Shown here piece by piece: positions 56,601 through 64,000 of a stretch of DNA of 64,000 nucleotides. Source of the DNA: Caulobacter sp. UNC358MFTsu5.1 (GTDB lineage: Bacteria; Pseudomonadota; Alphaproteobacteria; Caulobacterales; Caulobacteraceae). The position numbers were made by a program, and so were the translations under genes. Under the pieces are notes generated by a model. It was given only the letters and a program-made list of their open reading frames with translations, ran no database searches and had not been told where the DNA came from. Position 1 is the stretch's first letter. Each line of letters starts with the position of its first letter. The stretch covers positions 62,001-126,000 of the forward strand of contig NZ_JONW01000009.1 in the NCBI RefSeq assembly GCF_000712075.1, written 5' to 3'.

Positions 56601-57889
56601 GCCCGGATGCTCAGCTCGCCGCGCTTCCAGCCGACGGTGGCCGGGCCCTTGGCGCGGGCCAGCTTGTAGCCCAGCCACGACAGGTCGCGGACGTCGACGC
56701 GGCCGTCGACCAGGAAGCCGTCGCCGTCCAGGTGGAAGACGCCGTCGGCGACGCCCGCGCCCAGGGTGGGCAGCGGCGTCAGGCGCGAGAGGTTGGCGAC
56801 CCGGGCGTTGAACTTCAAGCCCTCGGGCGCGGTGATCCGCTTGCCCAGGTCGGCGGGGCCGTGGGCGGTCAGGTTCAGGTTCTGGCTGTCGATCTTCAGA
56901 TCCAGGACGTTGAAGGCGCCGGCCTTGCGCCCGACGATCGAGAAGGCCGCGTCGGCCCCGAACATCTTCTCCTCGCGGTCGGTCAGGGTCGAGGCCGCCA
57001 GGTCGATGTGGCCCGCCGCCGATCCGCCCTGCGGCGTCCAGGCGCCGCCCGCCTTCAGCGGCGTGGCCGTTCCCGAGCGGGCCAGGACCGTGAAGGCGCC
57101 CTGGCTGGTGGTGCCGTGGGCCTTGGCGTCCAGGTCGAACGGCCGGTCGGGCGACAGGCCCAGCGCCCCGGCCAGAGCCCCGCCGTTGGCCTCGCGCCCC
57201 TCGGCGTCGAGCAGCAAGGTCTTGTCGCGCCCCAGGTCGAAGACGAGCTTCAGGTGGTCGCCGGCGTGCATGCGGCTCAGCGCGGTGATCGCGCCCTTCT
57301 GGCCGCCCAGCCGCTGGGATTCGTAGTCGCCGCTGAGGTCGAAGTCGCCGGCCCGGCGGCTGAACTCGGGACGGGTGATCAGGCGCAGGGCCACGTGGTC
57401 CAGGTCCACCGACAGCGGCGCGGCGCTGGACTTGCCCTTCGGGGTCAGGGTCGGGCGGCGCAGCACCACGACCTGGCGGGCCTTGATCTCGTCGGCGTGG
57501 AAGCGACGGTAGAACAGCTCGGCCGGCCGCCAGTCGACGTACAGGTCGGCGGCCTCAAGCCAGACGCCCTTCTCGTCGCTGATCGTCAGGCGGCGCACGC
57601 CGAAGGCGTTCCAGATGTCGCCGGTCAAGCCCTCGATCTTCAGGCGGCCGATGCGGCCCAGCTTCAGGCCGCTGGTGCGGGCTTCCAGGAAGGCGCGGCC
57701 CTGCGGGGTGACCGCGCCGAAGCGCACGCCGCCCAGCAACAGGGCGACCAGCACCACCAGGCTCACCGAGACGATGATGATCAGGCCCGGCCAGCCGATC
57801 TTGCGCGCGACCTTGGTCGCCGCCTCGGCGACGACTTCCGGAACGTCTTCGGGCGGCGGTCCGCCGGAGGGGGTCTGGGCGTTGGTCAA
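53699..57889 (-). CDS. tamB: TamB-type translocation/assembly module protein
   Basis: A 1396-residue protein of the AsmA-like/TamB group: an N-terminal membrane anchor (LIIIVSVSLVVLVALLLGG), a long beta-rich rod in the periplasm, and the conserved C-terminal DUF490 domain (ending in WRVRRALSLVSKLGSQGDAQLSVRWRKDYN-type residues). It links the inner membrane to TamA and is thought to move lipids or help outer-membrane protein assembly. The start is TTG at 57889, whose bases overlap the tamA stop (TTGA). This overlap and the N-terminal anchor decide the start; the frame extends far upstream inside tamA and is a shadow. Confidence 0.9.
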   Translation of the reverse strand: MTNAQTPSGGPPPEDVPEVVAEAATKVARKIGWPGLIIIVSVSLVVLVALLLGGVRFGAVTPQGRAFLEARTSGLKLGRIGRLKIEGLTGDIWNAFGVRRLTISDEKGVWLEAADLYVDWRPAELFYRRFHADEIKARQVVVLRRPTLTPKGKSSAAPLSVDLDHVALRLITRPEFSRRAGDFDLSGDYESQRLGGQKGAITALSRMHAGDHLKLVFDLGRDKTLLLDAEGREANGGALAGALGLSPDRPFDLDAKAHGTTSQGAFTVLARSGTATPLKAGGAWTPQGGSAAGHIDLAASTLTDREEKMFGADAAFSIVGRKAGAFNVLDLKIDSQNLNLTAHGPADLGKRITAPEGLKFNARVANLSRLTPLPTLGAGVADGVFHLDGDGFLVDGRVDVRDLSWLGYKLARAKGPATVGWKRGELSIRADATTEGGGGQGLLAVLGRSPSAQFEGARLKDGRFLIRSAKVQAPNLKIDAQGERGILGGLSFKGEAKVASLAPVRAGIAGQVTAKWSASQGVNKPWMLNVDARGGNFATGLAELDRLLGKTPRLEARASWANERLSVADAKLDGSAASVRSAGVLGPGTALAFKLDWTATGPFVAGPIEVAGKAKGTGAVTGTLSAPKADLIADFDSIDVPRLPLKDAHVVLSFAKRPDGGDGTASIEAGSQYGPAKGHTAFSFAPGGLELSDLDVDAGGAKAKGAISLRSGRPATADLTVAVGPGAFLPQGRVSGTAKITDGAAGALAQLDLAADDITSGAWKVRHAAIKAAGPMARLPLTVDARGESPSGRWKLNGSGVLTEGEGDYHLALDAAGAMARTEVKTRETAQIRFGGPRTSARLRLSVGDGAADLDADVGGDLASLRAQLTGVSLTAINPDMAGKVDARLSLNGSGPTLTGDFDAHLVDARERGPRTDRSLNAEIRGVLRDNLMTINATSSNSQGLQAKAEVTLPTEASAKPFHLAISRERPVRGQFTAQGEIKPLWDLLGSSERSVSGKVDAEGELAGTLADPRLTGRASLEGGRVDDGQTGLSLRDVIVRVALADNAIDVSQVSAGDGQGGTMSGSGRISLARDGLGSFKLDLKGFRVIDNELATATASGQTTVNRGADGKVKMVGALTIDRADVSAQTKTPAGVVSLDVIERNRPDELDQGVEVRKVAPGSGMLLDVTLTAPRRIFVRGRGLDVELSLNAHVGGSTNSPTLDGEARMVRGEYDFAGKRFEFEESGTVRLATQLDRIRLDLTAVREDPTLTAVVKVQGTAAKPEITLTSKPELPQDEVLSQVLFGSSAANLQPIEAAQLASALAALAGGGGFDVIGNLRSLAGLDRLSFADSATGMTVAGGKYVTDDVYIEIIGGGREGPSAQVEWRVRRALSLVSKLGSQGDAQLSVRWRKDYN

Positions 57890-59670
57890 AAGGCCTGCCC
57901 GATGCTGATATAGATCTGGAACGACGGATCGCCCTCGCGCTTGCTGATCGGCATGGCGATGTCGGCGCGGATCGGTCCGAAGCCCAGGTCGTAGCGGATG
58001 CCGACGCCCACGCCGACTCCGAAGTCGTCGCCGTTGGGCCACTTGTCCACGCCGACCCCGCCGGCGTCGACGAAGGCCACGGCGCCCCACTTGTCGGTGA
58101 ACTTGTGGCGCAGCTCCAGCGAGCTCTCCAGCAGCGACAGGCCGCCCTGCGGCGTGGTGGTGTTGTCGATGCGCGGGCCGATGGCCTGGTAGGAGTAGCC
58201 GCGGACCGAGCCGCCGCCGCCGGCGTAGAAGCGGTTCGAGGCCGGGACCTCGGGCATGGTGCCGCCCAGGATCTGGCCGGCCTTGAAGCGACCCGCCAGC
58301 ACGGTGCGCGCCCCCTGGCCGAACGGGAGATAGGCCGTGGTCTGGGCCTGGATCTTCAGGAAGGCCATGGTCAGGTCGCCGGTGATGGCGGTGGGCTCGG
58401 CCCGCGCGTCCAGCCGCCAGCCCTTGGTCGGGTCCAGCACGCTGTCGGAATGGTCCCAGGCCTGGGCGCCCAGCAGGGTGAAGGTGGCGAAGTTCTGCTG
58501 GACGTCGGTGGTGACGCCGTTGACCGTCGTGGGCGAGTCGACCTGCGACAGGTCCAGCGAGACGCCGTAGGTGCGATAGACGGTCGTCTGAAGCTTGCGG
58601 GTCAGGTCCGCGCCGAGGTGGAGGCCGGTTTCCACATAGGCGTCGGTGTCTTCGCGGAAGATGGCGGTGTTCAGCTTCAGGGTCTGCTGGCTGCGCCGCC
58701 AGTGCGGCAGGGCCAGTTCGGCTTCCAGCCGGCTGTCCAGCCTTCCCAGCCGCGCCGTCAGGGTGGTGGTGTCGGCCCGATGGAAGCGGTTGTAGTGGAT
58801 CCACTTGGCGTCGGCGCCCGGCCCGTCGGTGCTGGAATAGTTGGCGGCCAGTTCGACCGTCCGGGACTTGCGGTCGGACACGGTCACGATCACCGGGCGC
58901 AAGCCATCGGCCAGCGCCTTGTCCTTGGGAGCCAGCGAGACCGAGACCGTGTCGTAGACGCCGGTGTCGCGCAGCCGGCGCTCCAGCTCGGCGATGTCGT
59001 CGGGCTCGTAGATGTCCCCCGATTTCCAGGGCGCCAGCTGCTTGATCCAGGCGGGGTTCGAGCGCCCCTGGGTCACCACCTCGATCCCATCGACATGGGT
59101 CAGGTCGCCCGCGGCGATGTGGAACACCGGGCGCAGGGTGTGGTCGGCGTGATCGACCACGACCTCGCGCGGCTCGGCCACGGCGTCGGCGTAGCCAAGC
59201 TGCTGGACCTGCGAGACGACGCGTCCCTCGGCCGCCAGGACGTCGACGGCGCGGCCCGGGGCGCCGGGGGTCAGGCGGATGACGCCCTCGGCGCGCTGGA
59301 CCACACCCTCGTCCGGCTCGGGTCCGCTCCAGGCCAGCCTGGGATCGGCGATCACGAAGACCGGACCGGGGGTGATCTTGAGGATCGCGCGGGGCGGATC
59401 GGCTTCGGAGACGTCCGGCTCGACCACATAGGCGTAATAGCCTTCCGACCGCAGCACCTGGGCGGCGTCGTCGCCGGCGTCGCGGGCGCGGCGGCGGGCC
59501 TCCGAGCGGCTGCGCGGCGGAGCCTTGGCCTCGACCATGGCGCGCTGGATCGCTTCGCGCAGCGCCTTGTCCTCGACGCCGGTGATGCTGGCCGCGGGCT
59601 CGGCCGCATCGGCATGGCTGGCGACCATCAGGGCCGCCGCGGTCACGCCAAGGGCAAATCTCTTACGCAC
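57886..59670 (-). CDS. tamA: Outer-membrane BamA-family protein TamA
   Basis: An outer-membrane beta-barrel with N-terminal POTRA domains, partner of TamB. 594 residues from GTG at 59670: signal peptide (residues about 2-22, FALGVTAAALMVASHADA), three POTRA-like repeats (about 30-270), and the Omp85 barrel with the signature FYAGGGGSVRGYSYQ (RGY loop) and a C-terminal aromatic Phe (GQAF). The GTG is preceded by GGAAGG; a longer version from a TTG at 59763 has no such site. Overlaps tamB by four bases. Inserted in the outer membrane by BAM. Confidence 0.9.
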   Translation of the reverse strand: MRKRFALGVTAAALMVASHADAAEPAASITGVEDKALREAIQRAMVEAKAPPRSRSEARRRARDAGDDAAQVLRSEGYYAYVVEPDVSEADPPRAILKITPGPVFVIADPRLAWSGPEPDEGVVQRAEGVIRLTPGAPGRAVDVLAAEGRVVSQVQQLGYADAVAEPREVVVDHADHTLRPVFHIAAGDLTHVDGIEVVTQGRSNPAWIKQLAPWKSGDIYEPDDIAELERRLRDTGVYDTVSVSLAPKDKALADGLRPVIVTVSDRKSRTVELAANYSSTDGPGADAKWIHYNRFHRADTTTLTARLGRLDSRLEAELALPHWRRSQQTLKLNTAIFREDTDAYVETGLHLGADLTRKLQTTVYRTYGVSLDLSQVDSPTTVNGVTTDVQQNFATFTLLGAQAWDHSDSVLDPTKGWRLDARAEPTAITGDLTMAFLKIQAQTTAYLPFGQGARTVLAGRFKAGQILGGTMPEVPASNRFYAGGGGSVRGYSYQAIGPRIDNTTTPQGGLSLLESSLELRHKFTDKWGAVAFVDAGGVGVDKWPNGDDFGVGVGVGIRYDLGFGPIRADIAMPISKREGDPSFQIYISIGQAF

Positions 59671-59916
59671 CAAGCCTTCCGAGTCTCCGCGCGAGCGCCC
59701 CCGAACCCCTGTAGTCGCCCCCCCGCCGGCTGTCACGCGGTGAAATCTTCGGAAACGCTTCAACGCCAGGTTCCGTCGGTGATCGGAGGGCGCCCAAATG
59801 TTGGGCAGTCTCCACCATCGGGTCTTTGCGGGGCGAAAAGCACCGCTCGCCGTGTTCGCGCGTTCTAGGCTGGATCGGGACGCGCCCCCTCAGATCCGGC
59901 GCGCAGGGCGGACGAA

Positions 59917-61461
59917 ATGGACACGGGCGTGGCGGCGAAAATCCAGGACCTCGACGATACTCCCAGCCTGCCGATGACCGGCGCGGCCTATCTGCCCGGC
60001 GCGGCCTATGACGAGATGATCGCCCCCGGCGGCGACGTGCGGGCCCACTACGCGGCGCTGCAGACCCGGATCTCCACCCTGGGCGCCGGCGAGCTGGCCG
60101 ACCGACAGCGCACGCTCGAGCGGTCGTTCCTGCTGCAGGGCATCACCTTCACCGTCTACGGCGCCGACAGCGCCACCGAGCGGATCATCCCCACCGACCT
60201 GTTCCCCCGCATCCTGCCCGCCCAGGAGTGGGCCAAGATCGAGGCCGGCCTGACCCAGCGTCTGCAGGCCCTGAACATGTTCCTGGCCGACATCTACGGC
60301 GAGCAGCAGATCCTGATGGACGGCGTGGTGCCGCGCGAACTGGTGCTGGGCGCGCCGTCGTACCGGCGCGAGATGCAGAACCTGTACGTGCCGCACAAGG
60401 CCTACGCCAATGTCTGCGGCAGCGACCTGATCCGCGGCCAGGACGGCGAGTTCGCGGTGCTGGAGGACAATCTGCGGGTGCCGTCCGGCGTGTCCTACAT
60501 GCTGGCCAACCGCGACGCCTCCAAGCGCACCTTCCCCAGCGCCTATCGCGAGGCCGGGGTGCGGCCGGTGGAGCGCTATCCCGACCTGCTGCTGGCCACG
60601 CTGAAGAGCATGAGCGCCGACTGGCGGCCCAACCCGCAGGTCGTGGTCCTGACCCCCGGGGTCTACAACTCGGCCTATTACGAGCACGCCTATCTGGCGC
60701 GGCTGATGGGCGTGCCGCTGGTCGAGGGGCGCGACCTCGTGGTCCACGACAACATGGTCTACATGCGCACCACCACGGGCCTGCGCCGGGTGGACGTGAT
60801 CTACCGCCGAGTGGACGACGACTTCATCGACCCCCTCACCTTCCGCCGGGATTCGTCGCTGGGCGCGGCCGGGCTGTTCAACGCCTATCGGGCCGGCAAC
60901 GTGGTGATGTGCAACGCGCCCGGCACCGGGGTGGCCGACGACAAGGCCGTCTACGCCTTCGTGCCCGACATCATCCGCTACTATCTGGGCGAGGACCCGA
61001 TCCTGCCCAACATCGAGACCTTCCTCTGCCGCGAACCGGCCCAGCTGAGCCACGTGCTCGACAACCTGGACAAGCTGGTGGTCAAGGCCGTGGGGGCCTC
61101 CGGCGGCTACGGCATGCTGGTGGGGCCGCACGCCTCGGCCAAGGAGCGGGCCGAGTTCGCCGACGCCCTCAAGGCCGATCCGGCCAACTACATCGCCCAG
61201 CCGACCATCCAGCTGTCGACCGCGCCCTGCCTGGTCGACGGCCGCATCGAACCCCGCCACGTCGACCTGCGGCCCTTCATCCTGTCGGGCGAGAAGACCG
61301 TGGTCACGCCGGGCGCCCTGACCCGCGTGGCCCTGAAGCGCGGCTCGCTGGTCGTCAATTCCAGCCAGGGCGGCGGCAGCAAGGACACCTGGGTGCTGGC
61401 CGAGGAGAACGGCCACAACGGCAACGGTCACAACGGAGGCGGCGCCCATGATGCTCGCTAG
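59917..61461 (+). CDS. Circularly permuted ATP-grasp type 2 protein
   Basis: A 514-residue protein of the circularly permuted ATP-grasp group (DUF404/DUF407), predicted to ligate an amino or peptide group with ATP. The N-terminal part has TERIIPTDLFPRILPAQEW and GSDLIRGQDGEFAVLEDNLRVPSG, the C-terminal part KAVGASGGYGML and HVDLRPFIL. A repetitive HNGNGHNGG end follows. It overlaps the alpha-E gene by 14 bases. The set ATP-grasp, alpha-E and transglutaminase-like gene is conserved together in many bacteria and is thought to build an unknown peptide-type compound; the chemistry has not been shown. Confidence 0.92.
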   Translation: MDTGVAAKIQDLDDTPSLPMTGAAYLPGAAYDEMIAPGGDVRAHYAALQTRISTLGAGELADRQRTLERSFLLQGITFTVYGADSATERIIPTDLFPRILPAQEWAKIEAGLTQRLQALNMFLADIYGEQQILMDGVVPRELVLGAPSYRREMQNLYVPHKAYANVCGSDLIRGQDGEFAVLEDNLRVPSGVSYMLANRDASKRTFPSAYREAGVRPVERYPDLLLATLKSMSADWRPNPQVVVLTPGVYNSAYYEHAYLARLMGVPLVEGRDLVVHDNMVYMRTTTGLRRVDVIYRRVDDDFIDPLTFRRDSSLGAAGLFNAYRAGNVVMCNAPGTGVADDKAVYAFVPDIIRYYLGEDPILPNIETFLCREPAQLSHVLDNLDKLVVKAVGASGGYGMLVGPHASAKERAEFADALKADPANYIAQPTIQLSTAPCLVDGRIEPRHVDLRPFILSGEKTVVTPGALTRVALKRGSLVVNSSQGGGSKDTWVLAEENGHNGNGHNGGGAHDAR

Positions 61462-62383
61462 GGTCGCCGACAGCCTCTACTGGCTGGGTCGCTACATTGA
61501 ACGGGCCGAGCACCTGTCGCGGCTGTCGACGGTGATGCTGAACGCCACCCTCGACCAGACCGACGCCGGCGCCGAGGCCGTGCGGATCGCCCTGTCGGCG
61601 GTCGGCGAGACCGAACTCAAGTCGGGGGCCTTCGAGGCGGCCAACGGCCTGGTGCTGGACCGCACCGATCCCAACTCGGTGGTCGCCTCGCTGTCCCGGG
61701 CCCGGGAAAACGCCCGCCAGGTGCGCGACCAGATCACGACCGAGACCTGGGAGCGGCTGAACCTGCTGTACCTGAAGGTCATGGACCGCAACGCCGGCCG
61801 GGAATTCGCCGACAATTCCGTGACGTTCCTGCACGACATCATCGCCGACGTGCACCTGTTCAAGGGCGCGGCCGACACCACGATGAGCCATGGCGAAAGC
61901 TGGCGGTTCATGATGGTCGGCATGTACCTCGAACGCGCTCAGCTGATGGCCAGCCTGCTGGAGGCGTGTTTCGCCGAGGACAGCCCCAAGGTGAACGACC
62001 ACCTGGCCCTGGTCGCCGTGCTGCGGATGGGCTGCGCCCTGGAGCCCTATCTGCGGGTCTACACCGCCGAGATCGAGCCAAGGCACATCCTGGAGTTCAT
62101 GGTCTTCGACGAGGACTTCCCGCGCTCGATCCGCTTCGCCACCAGCCAGATCGAGAAGCACCTCAGCGAATTGGCCCGCCACGTCGAGGCCACGGGCCGC
62201 GCGGCGCCCGAACGGCTGGCCGGCCGCCTCAAGGCCCGGCTGGAGTTCGCCGACGTCGGCGAGTTGGAGAGCCAGGGCGCCGGCGAACTGCTGACCACCG
62301 TGGCCAACGAATGCGCCCGCATCCACCAGGCGATCTACGAGACCTTCGTCGCCTATCCCCTGGAAATGCGCCTGCCTGCTTGA
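61448..62383 (+). CDS. Alpha-E domain-containing protein
   Basis: A 311-residue all-helical protein of the alpha-E family, always found with the circularly permuted ATP-grasp gene. Conserved start MLARVADSLYWLGRYIERAEHLSRL is clear, as are FKGAADTTMSHGESWRFMMVGMYLERAQ and LEFMVFDEDFPRSIRFATSQIEKHL. The start overlaps the ATP-grasp gene by 14 bases, showing coupling. Function unknown; possibly the second half of the ligase or a substrate carrier. Cytosolic. Confidence 0.92.
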   Translation: MMLARVADSLYWLGRYIERAEHLSRLSTVMLNATLDQTDAGAEAVRIALSAVGETELKSGAFEAANGLVLDRTDPNSVVASLSRARENARQVRDQITTETWERLNLLYLKVMDRNAGREFADNSVTFLHDIIADVHLFKGAADTTMSHGESWRFMMVGMYLERAQLMASLLEACFAEDSPKVNDHLALVAVLRMGCALEPYLRVYTAEIEPRHILEFMVFDEDFPRSIRFATSQIEKHLSELARHVEATGRAAPERLAGRLKARLEFADVGELESQGAGELLTTVANECARIHQAIYETFVAYPLEMRLPA

Positions 62384-62399
62384 GAATTGGAATCCCGCC

Positions 62400-63395
62400 G
62401 TGCTGCTCGAGATCCGCCACGTCACCCAGTACCATTACGAACAGCCCGTCCGCGAAAGCCTGATGGAGCTGTGGATGCAGCCGCAGAAGGGCGCGCGCCA
62501 GCGGCTGGTCAGCTTCGAGCTGGACATCGAGCCGGCGGCCCAGGTGTTCTCGTACGCCGACAGCTTCGGCAACGCCGTCTATCATTTCGACGTGCCCCAG
62601 CCGCACGACGGCCTGACCATCATCGCCCGCTCCGCCGTCGAGACCGAGCCGGTGCACGAATGGCCCCTGCCGCTGGACATGGGCGAGTGGGAGCGGCTGA
62701 AGAGCGCCTTCGTGCGCGGCGAGTGCTTCGACTATCTGCGGCCCCATGGCTTCGTCCAGGTGACGCCCGCCCTCGAGACGTTCATCGCCGAGCACGATCT
62801 GGACGCCCTGCGCCGCAAGGACCCGTTCTCGGCCGTCCAGGCGCTGTGCGATACGATCTACCGGGCCTTCGAGTACCAGCCCGGGGTCACCGACGCCGAC
62901 AGCCCCATCGACCTGGCGCTGAGCGCCGGCCGGGGCGTCTGCCAGGACTTCGCCCACGTCATGCTGGCCGTCTGCCGCGCCTGGGGCATCCCCGCCCGGT
63001 ACGTCTCCGGCTATCTGTTCACCGACCGCGAGGCCGGCGACCGCTCCGACCCCGACGCGACCCACGCCTGGGTCGAGGTGTTCCTGCCCAGCTATCGCTG
63101 GGTGGGGTTCGATCCGACCAACAATGTCATGACCGGCGAGCGCCATGTCGCCGTGGCCGTGGGCCGCGACTACAGCGACGTCACCCCGTCGCGCGGCGTC
63201 TACAAGGGCGATTCCGAGAGCCACCTGGCCGTCGGCGTCTCGGTGCGCCGGGCGCGGGCGGCGGTGGCCGAGCCGGAGTTCCTGCGCCTGCCCCGCCCCG
63301 CCGCCCCGCTGGGCTCGGCCAACCGCCGCCGGGCCAGCGCCGACGCCATCCGCGAACAGCAGCAGCGCCAACAGCAGCAGCAACAGCAGCAGTAG
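62400..63395 (+). CDS. Transglutaminase-like family protein with poly-Gln tail
   Basis: A 331-residue protein with the N-terminal beta domain (LLEIRHVTQYHYEQPVRES) and a transglutaminase-like core: Cys in GRGVCQDFAHVML, His in DATHAWVEVF, Asp in VGFDPTNN. Such enzymes may be peptidases or amidases. The C-terminus ends with a run of glutamines (with one Arg), coded by CAG repeats. GTG start 16 bases after the alpha-E stop. It completes the three-gene cluster. Cytosolic or exported by unknown means; no signal peptide. Confidence 0.92.
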   Translation: MLLEIRHVTQYHYEQPVRESLMELWMQPQKGARQRLVSFELDIEPAAQVFSYADSFGNAVYHFDVPQPHDGLTIIARSAVETEPVHEWPLPLDMGEWERLKSAFVRGECFDYLRPHGFVQVTPALETFIAEHDLDALRRKDPFSAVQALCDTIYRAFEYQPGVTDADSPIDLALSAGRGVCQDFAHVMLAVCRAWGIPARYVSGYLFTDREAGDRSDPDATHAWVEVFLPSYRWVGFDPTNNVMTGERHVAVAVGRDYSDVTPSRGVYKGDSESHLAVGVSVRRARAAVAEPEFLRLPRPAAPLGSANRRRASADAIREQQQRQQQQQQQQ

Positions 63396-63419
63396 ACCGC
63401 CCGGCCCGACGCATCCTAG

Positions 63420-63431
63420 GTTAGCGCTAAC
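63420..63431. promoter_or_regulatory. LacI-type palindrome
   Basis: GTTAGCGCTAAC, a perfect 12-bp palindrome with the central CG typical of LacI-family operators, 27 bases ahead of the DUF418-type ATG. The likely regulator is not in the window. Confidence 0.5.
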
Positions 63432-63457
63432 AAAGCGACGACCTGGGGAGGGCGCGG

Positions 63458-64000
63458 ATGTCGGAAGGGCCGAACGGGGCGTCGCCCCGCCTGGCGATCG
63501 TGGACGGTCTGCGGGGCTATGCCCTGATTGGCCTGTTCCTGGTCCACATGCTGGAATATTTCGAGCTCTACTGGTCCGACCCGACGCCCAATCCGGTGAC
63601 CACGGCGGTCTTCACCCTGTTCATGGGCAAGACCTTCTCGCTGCTGGCCCTGTGCTTCGGCTTCAGCTTCTTCGTGATGATGGACGGCGCCGCGCGGCGG
63701 GGCCAACCGTTCGCCGGGCGCTTCGCCTGGCGGCTGACCCTGCTGGCGGGGATCGGCCTGCTGCACGGCCTGGTCTATCGCGGCGACATCATCGTGGTGC
63801 TGGCCCTGGCGGGCTTCGTCCTGATCCCGTTCGACAAGGTCCGCTCCAACCGCGCGCTGCTGGCCGTGGCCGGGCTCTGCTTCCTGCAGCCGTACATCCT
63901 GCTGTGGATCGCGGCGGGCGCGGCCGGCGCGCCGTGGGCGCTGAACAAGCCGCACTTCTTCTCCGATCCGGCCATGGCCGTCTATCTGAGCGGCGACCTC
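63458..64000 (+). CDS. DUF418-type membrane protein (3' end outside window)
   Basis: The first 181 residues of a membrane protein that continues past the right edge. The start PRLAIVDGLRGYALIGLFLVHMLEYFELY fits DUF418/DUF1624 proteins (acyltransferase-3 related), with about five hydrophobic segments visible up to the end. GGGGAG lies about eight bases before the ATG. It is preceded by a LacI-type palindrome. Function unknown. Confidence 0.8.
   Translation, partial: MSEGPNGASPRLAIVDGLRGYALIGLFLVHMLEYFELYWSDPTPNPVTTAVFTLFMGKTFSLLALCFGFSFFVMMDGAARRGQPFAGRFAWRLTLLAGIGLLHGLVYRGDIIVVLALAGFVLIPFDKVRSNRALLAVAGLCFLQPYILLWIAAGAAGAPWALNKPHFFSDPAMAVYLSGDL

Noticed and set aside
53372..57913. Open frame of about 1500 codons on the plus strand opposite tamB
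   Set aside because: Shadow of tamB: high G/C third positions suppress stops on the other strand. Its translation is rich in Gly, Arg, Gln and His with no domain, while the minus strand has a proper TamB.

Overview
The window is one stretch of a high-G+C alphaproteobacterial chromosome, most likely Caulobacter or a close relative. The pointers are the gene families present (astB-astD-astA next to an M20 hydrolase, a glucuronidase/mannonate dehydratase/TonB-receptor locus, HspQ, an overlapping tamA-tamB pair), strong third-position G/C bias, and a dispersed palindromic repeat of the alphaproteobacterial type at 35420-35470. Gene density is very high, with many 1-14 base start/stop overlaps (ATGA, GTGA, TTGA) that point to translational coupling. 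I saw no tRNA, rRNA, CRISPR array, insertion sequence, integrase or prophage block, so this looks like core chromosome with a few accessory patches. Species assignment is inference.

Layout. 1-9409: MarC-type membrane protein, a secreted hypothetical, alanine racemase, a Yip1-type membrane protein, the radA-cvpA-purF operon, a bile-acid-symporter-type transporter and an SDR. 9693-12752: a soluble PAS-containing chemotaxis receptor, an AlkB-type dioxygenase and a thioredoxin-reductase-like flavoprotein. 12749-17810: YfgM-like TPR protein, bamB and der in the same order as in E. coli, plus panB. 17905-20936: two consecutive copies of a three-gene unit (PPEL-motif membrane protein, ECF sigma factor, small membrane protein) with a truncated extra copy at the head; this is the most intriguing regulatory structure. 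20984-24376: HAD phosphatase, ArsC/YffB-like protein, a MarR/DUF899 redox-type pair with a perfect palindrome between them, and a FadR-type regulator. 24384-30271: glucuronide locus (GH2 glucuronidase, regulator, TonB receptor, ManD) with two near-identical palindromes in the divergent promoter region.

30384-35419: DUF983 protein and a MocR regulator sharing an inverted-repeat operator, 2'-5' RNA ligase family protein, an unknown membrane protein, an M15 peptidase and an orphan PAS histidine kinase. 35480-42501, all minus strand: guaA, an RsmB-type methyltransferase, a MAPEG protein, guaB, a tiny secreted Cys-repeat protein, rlmE and a Ppx/GppA phosphatase. 42662-48502: hspQ, a large unknown membrane-anchored protein, phenylalanine hydroxylase, an acyltransferase, a LytTR regulator and a GNAT. 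48505-53556: arginine succinyltransferase operon (M20 hydrolase, astA, astD, astB). 53699-59670: tamA-tamB. 59917-63395: circularly permuted ATP-grasp, alpha-E and transglutaminase genes, a widely conserved cluster whose product is unknown. A DUF418-type membrane protein runs off the right edge.

The best candidates for an undescribed system are the duplicated ECF sigma module (17905-20936) and the ATP-grasp/alpha-E/transglutaminase cluster (59917-63395). Start codons were chosen by ribosome-binding site, spacing and family N-termini; several differ from the longest possible reading frame and this is noted in each entry.
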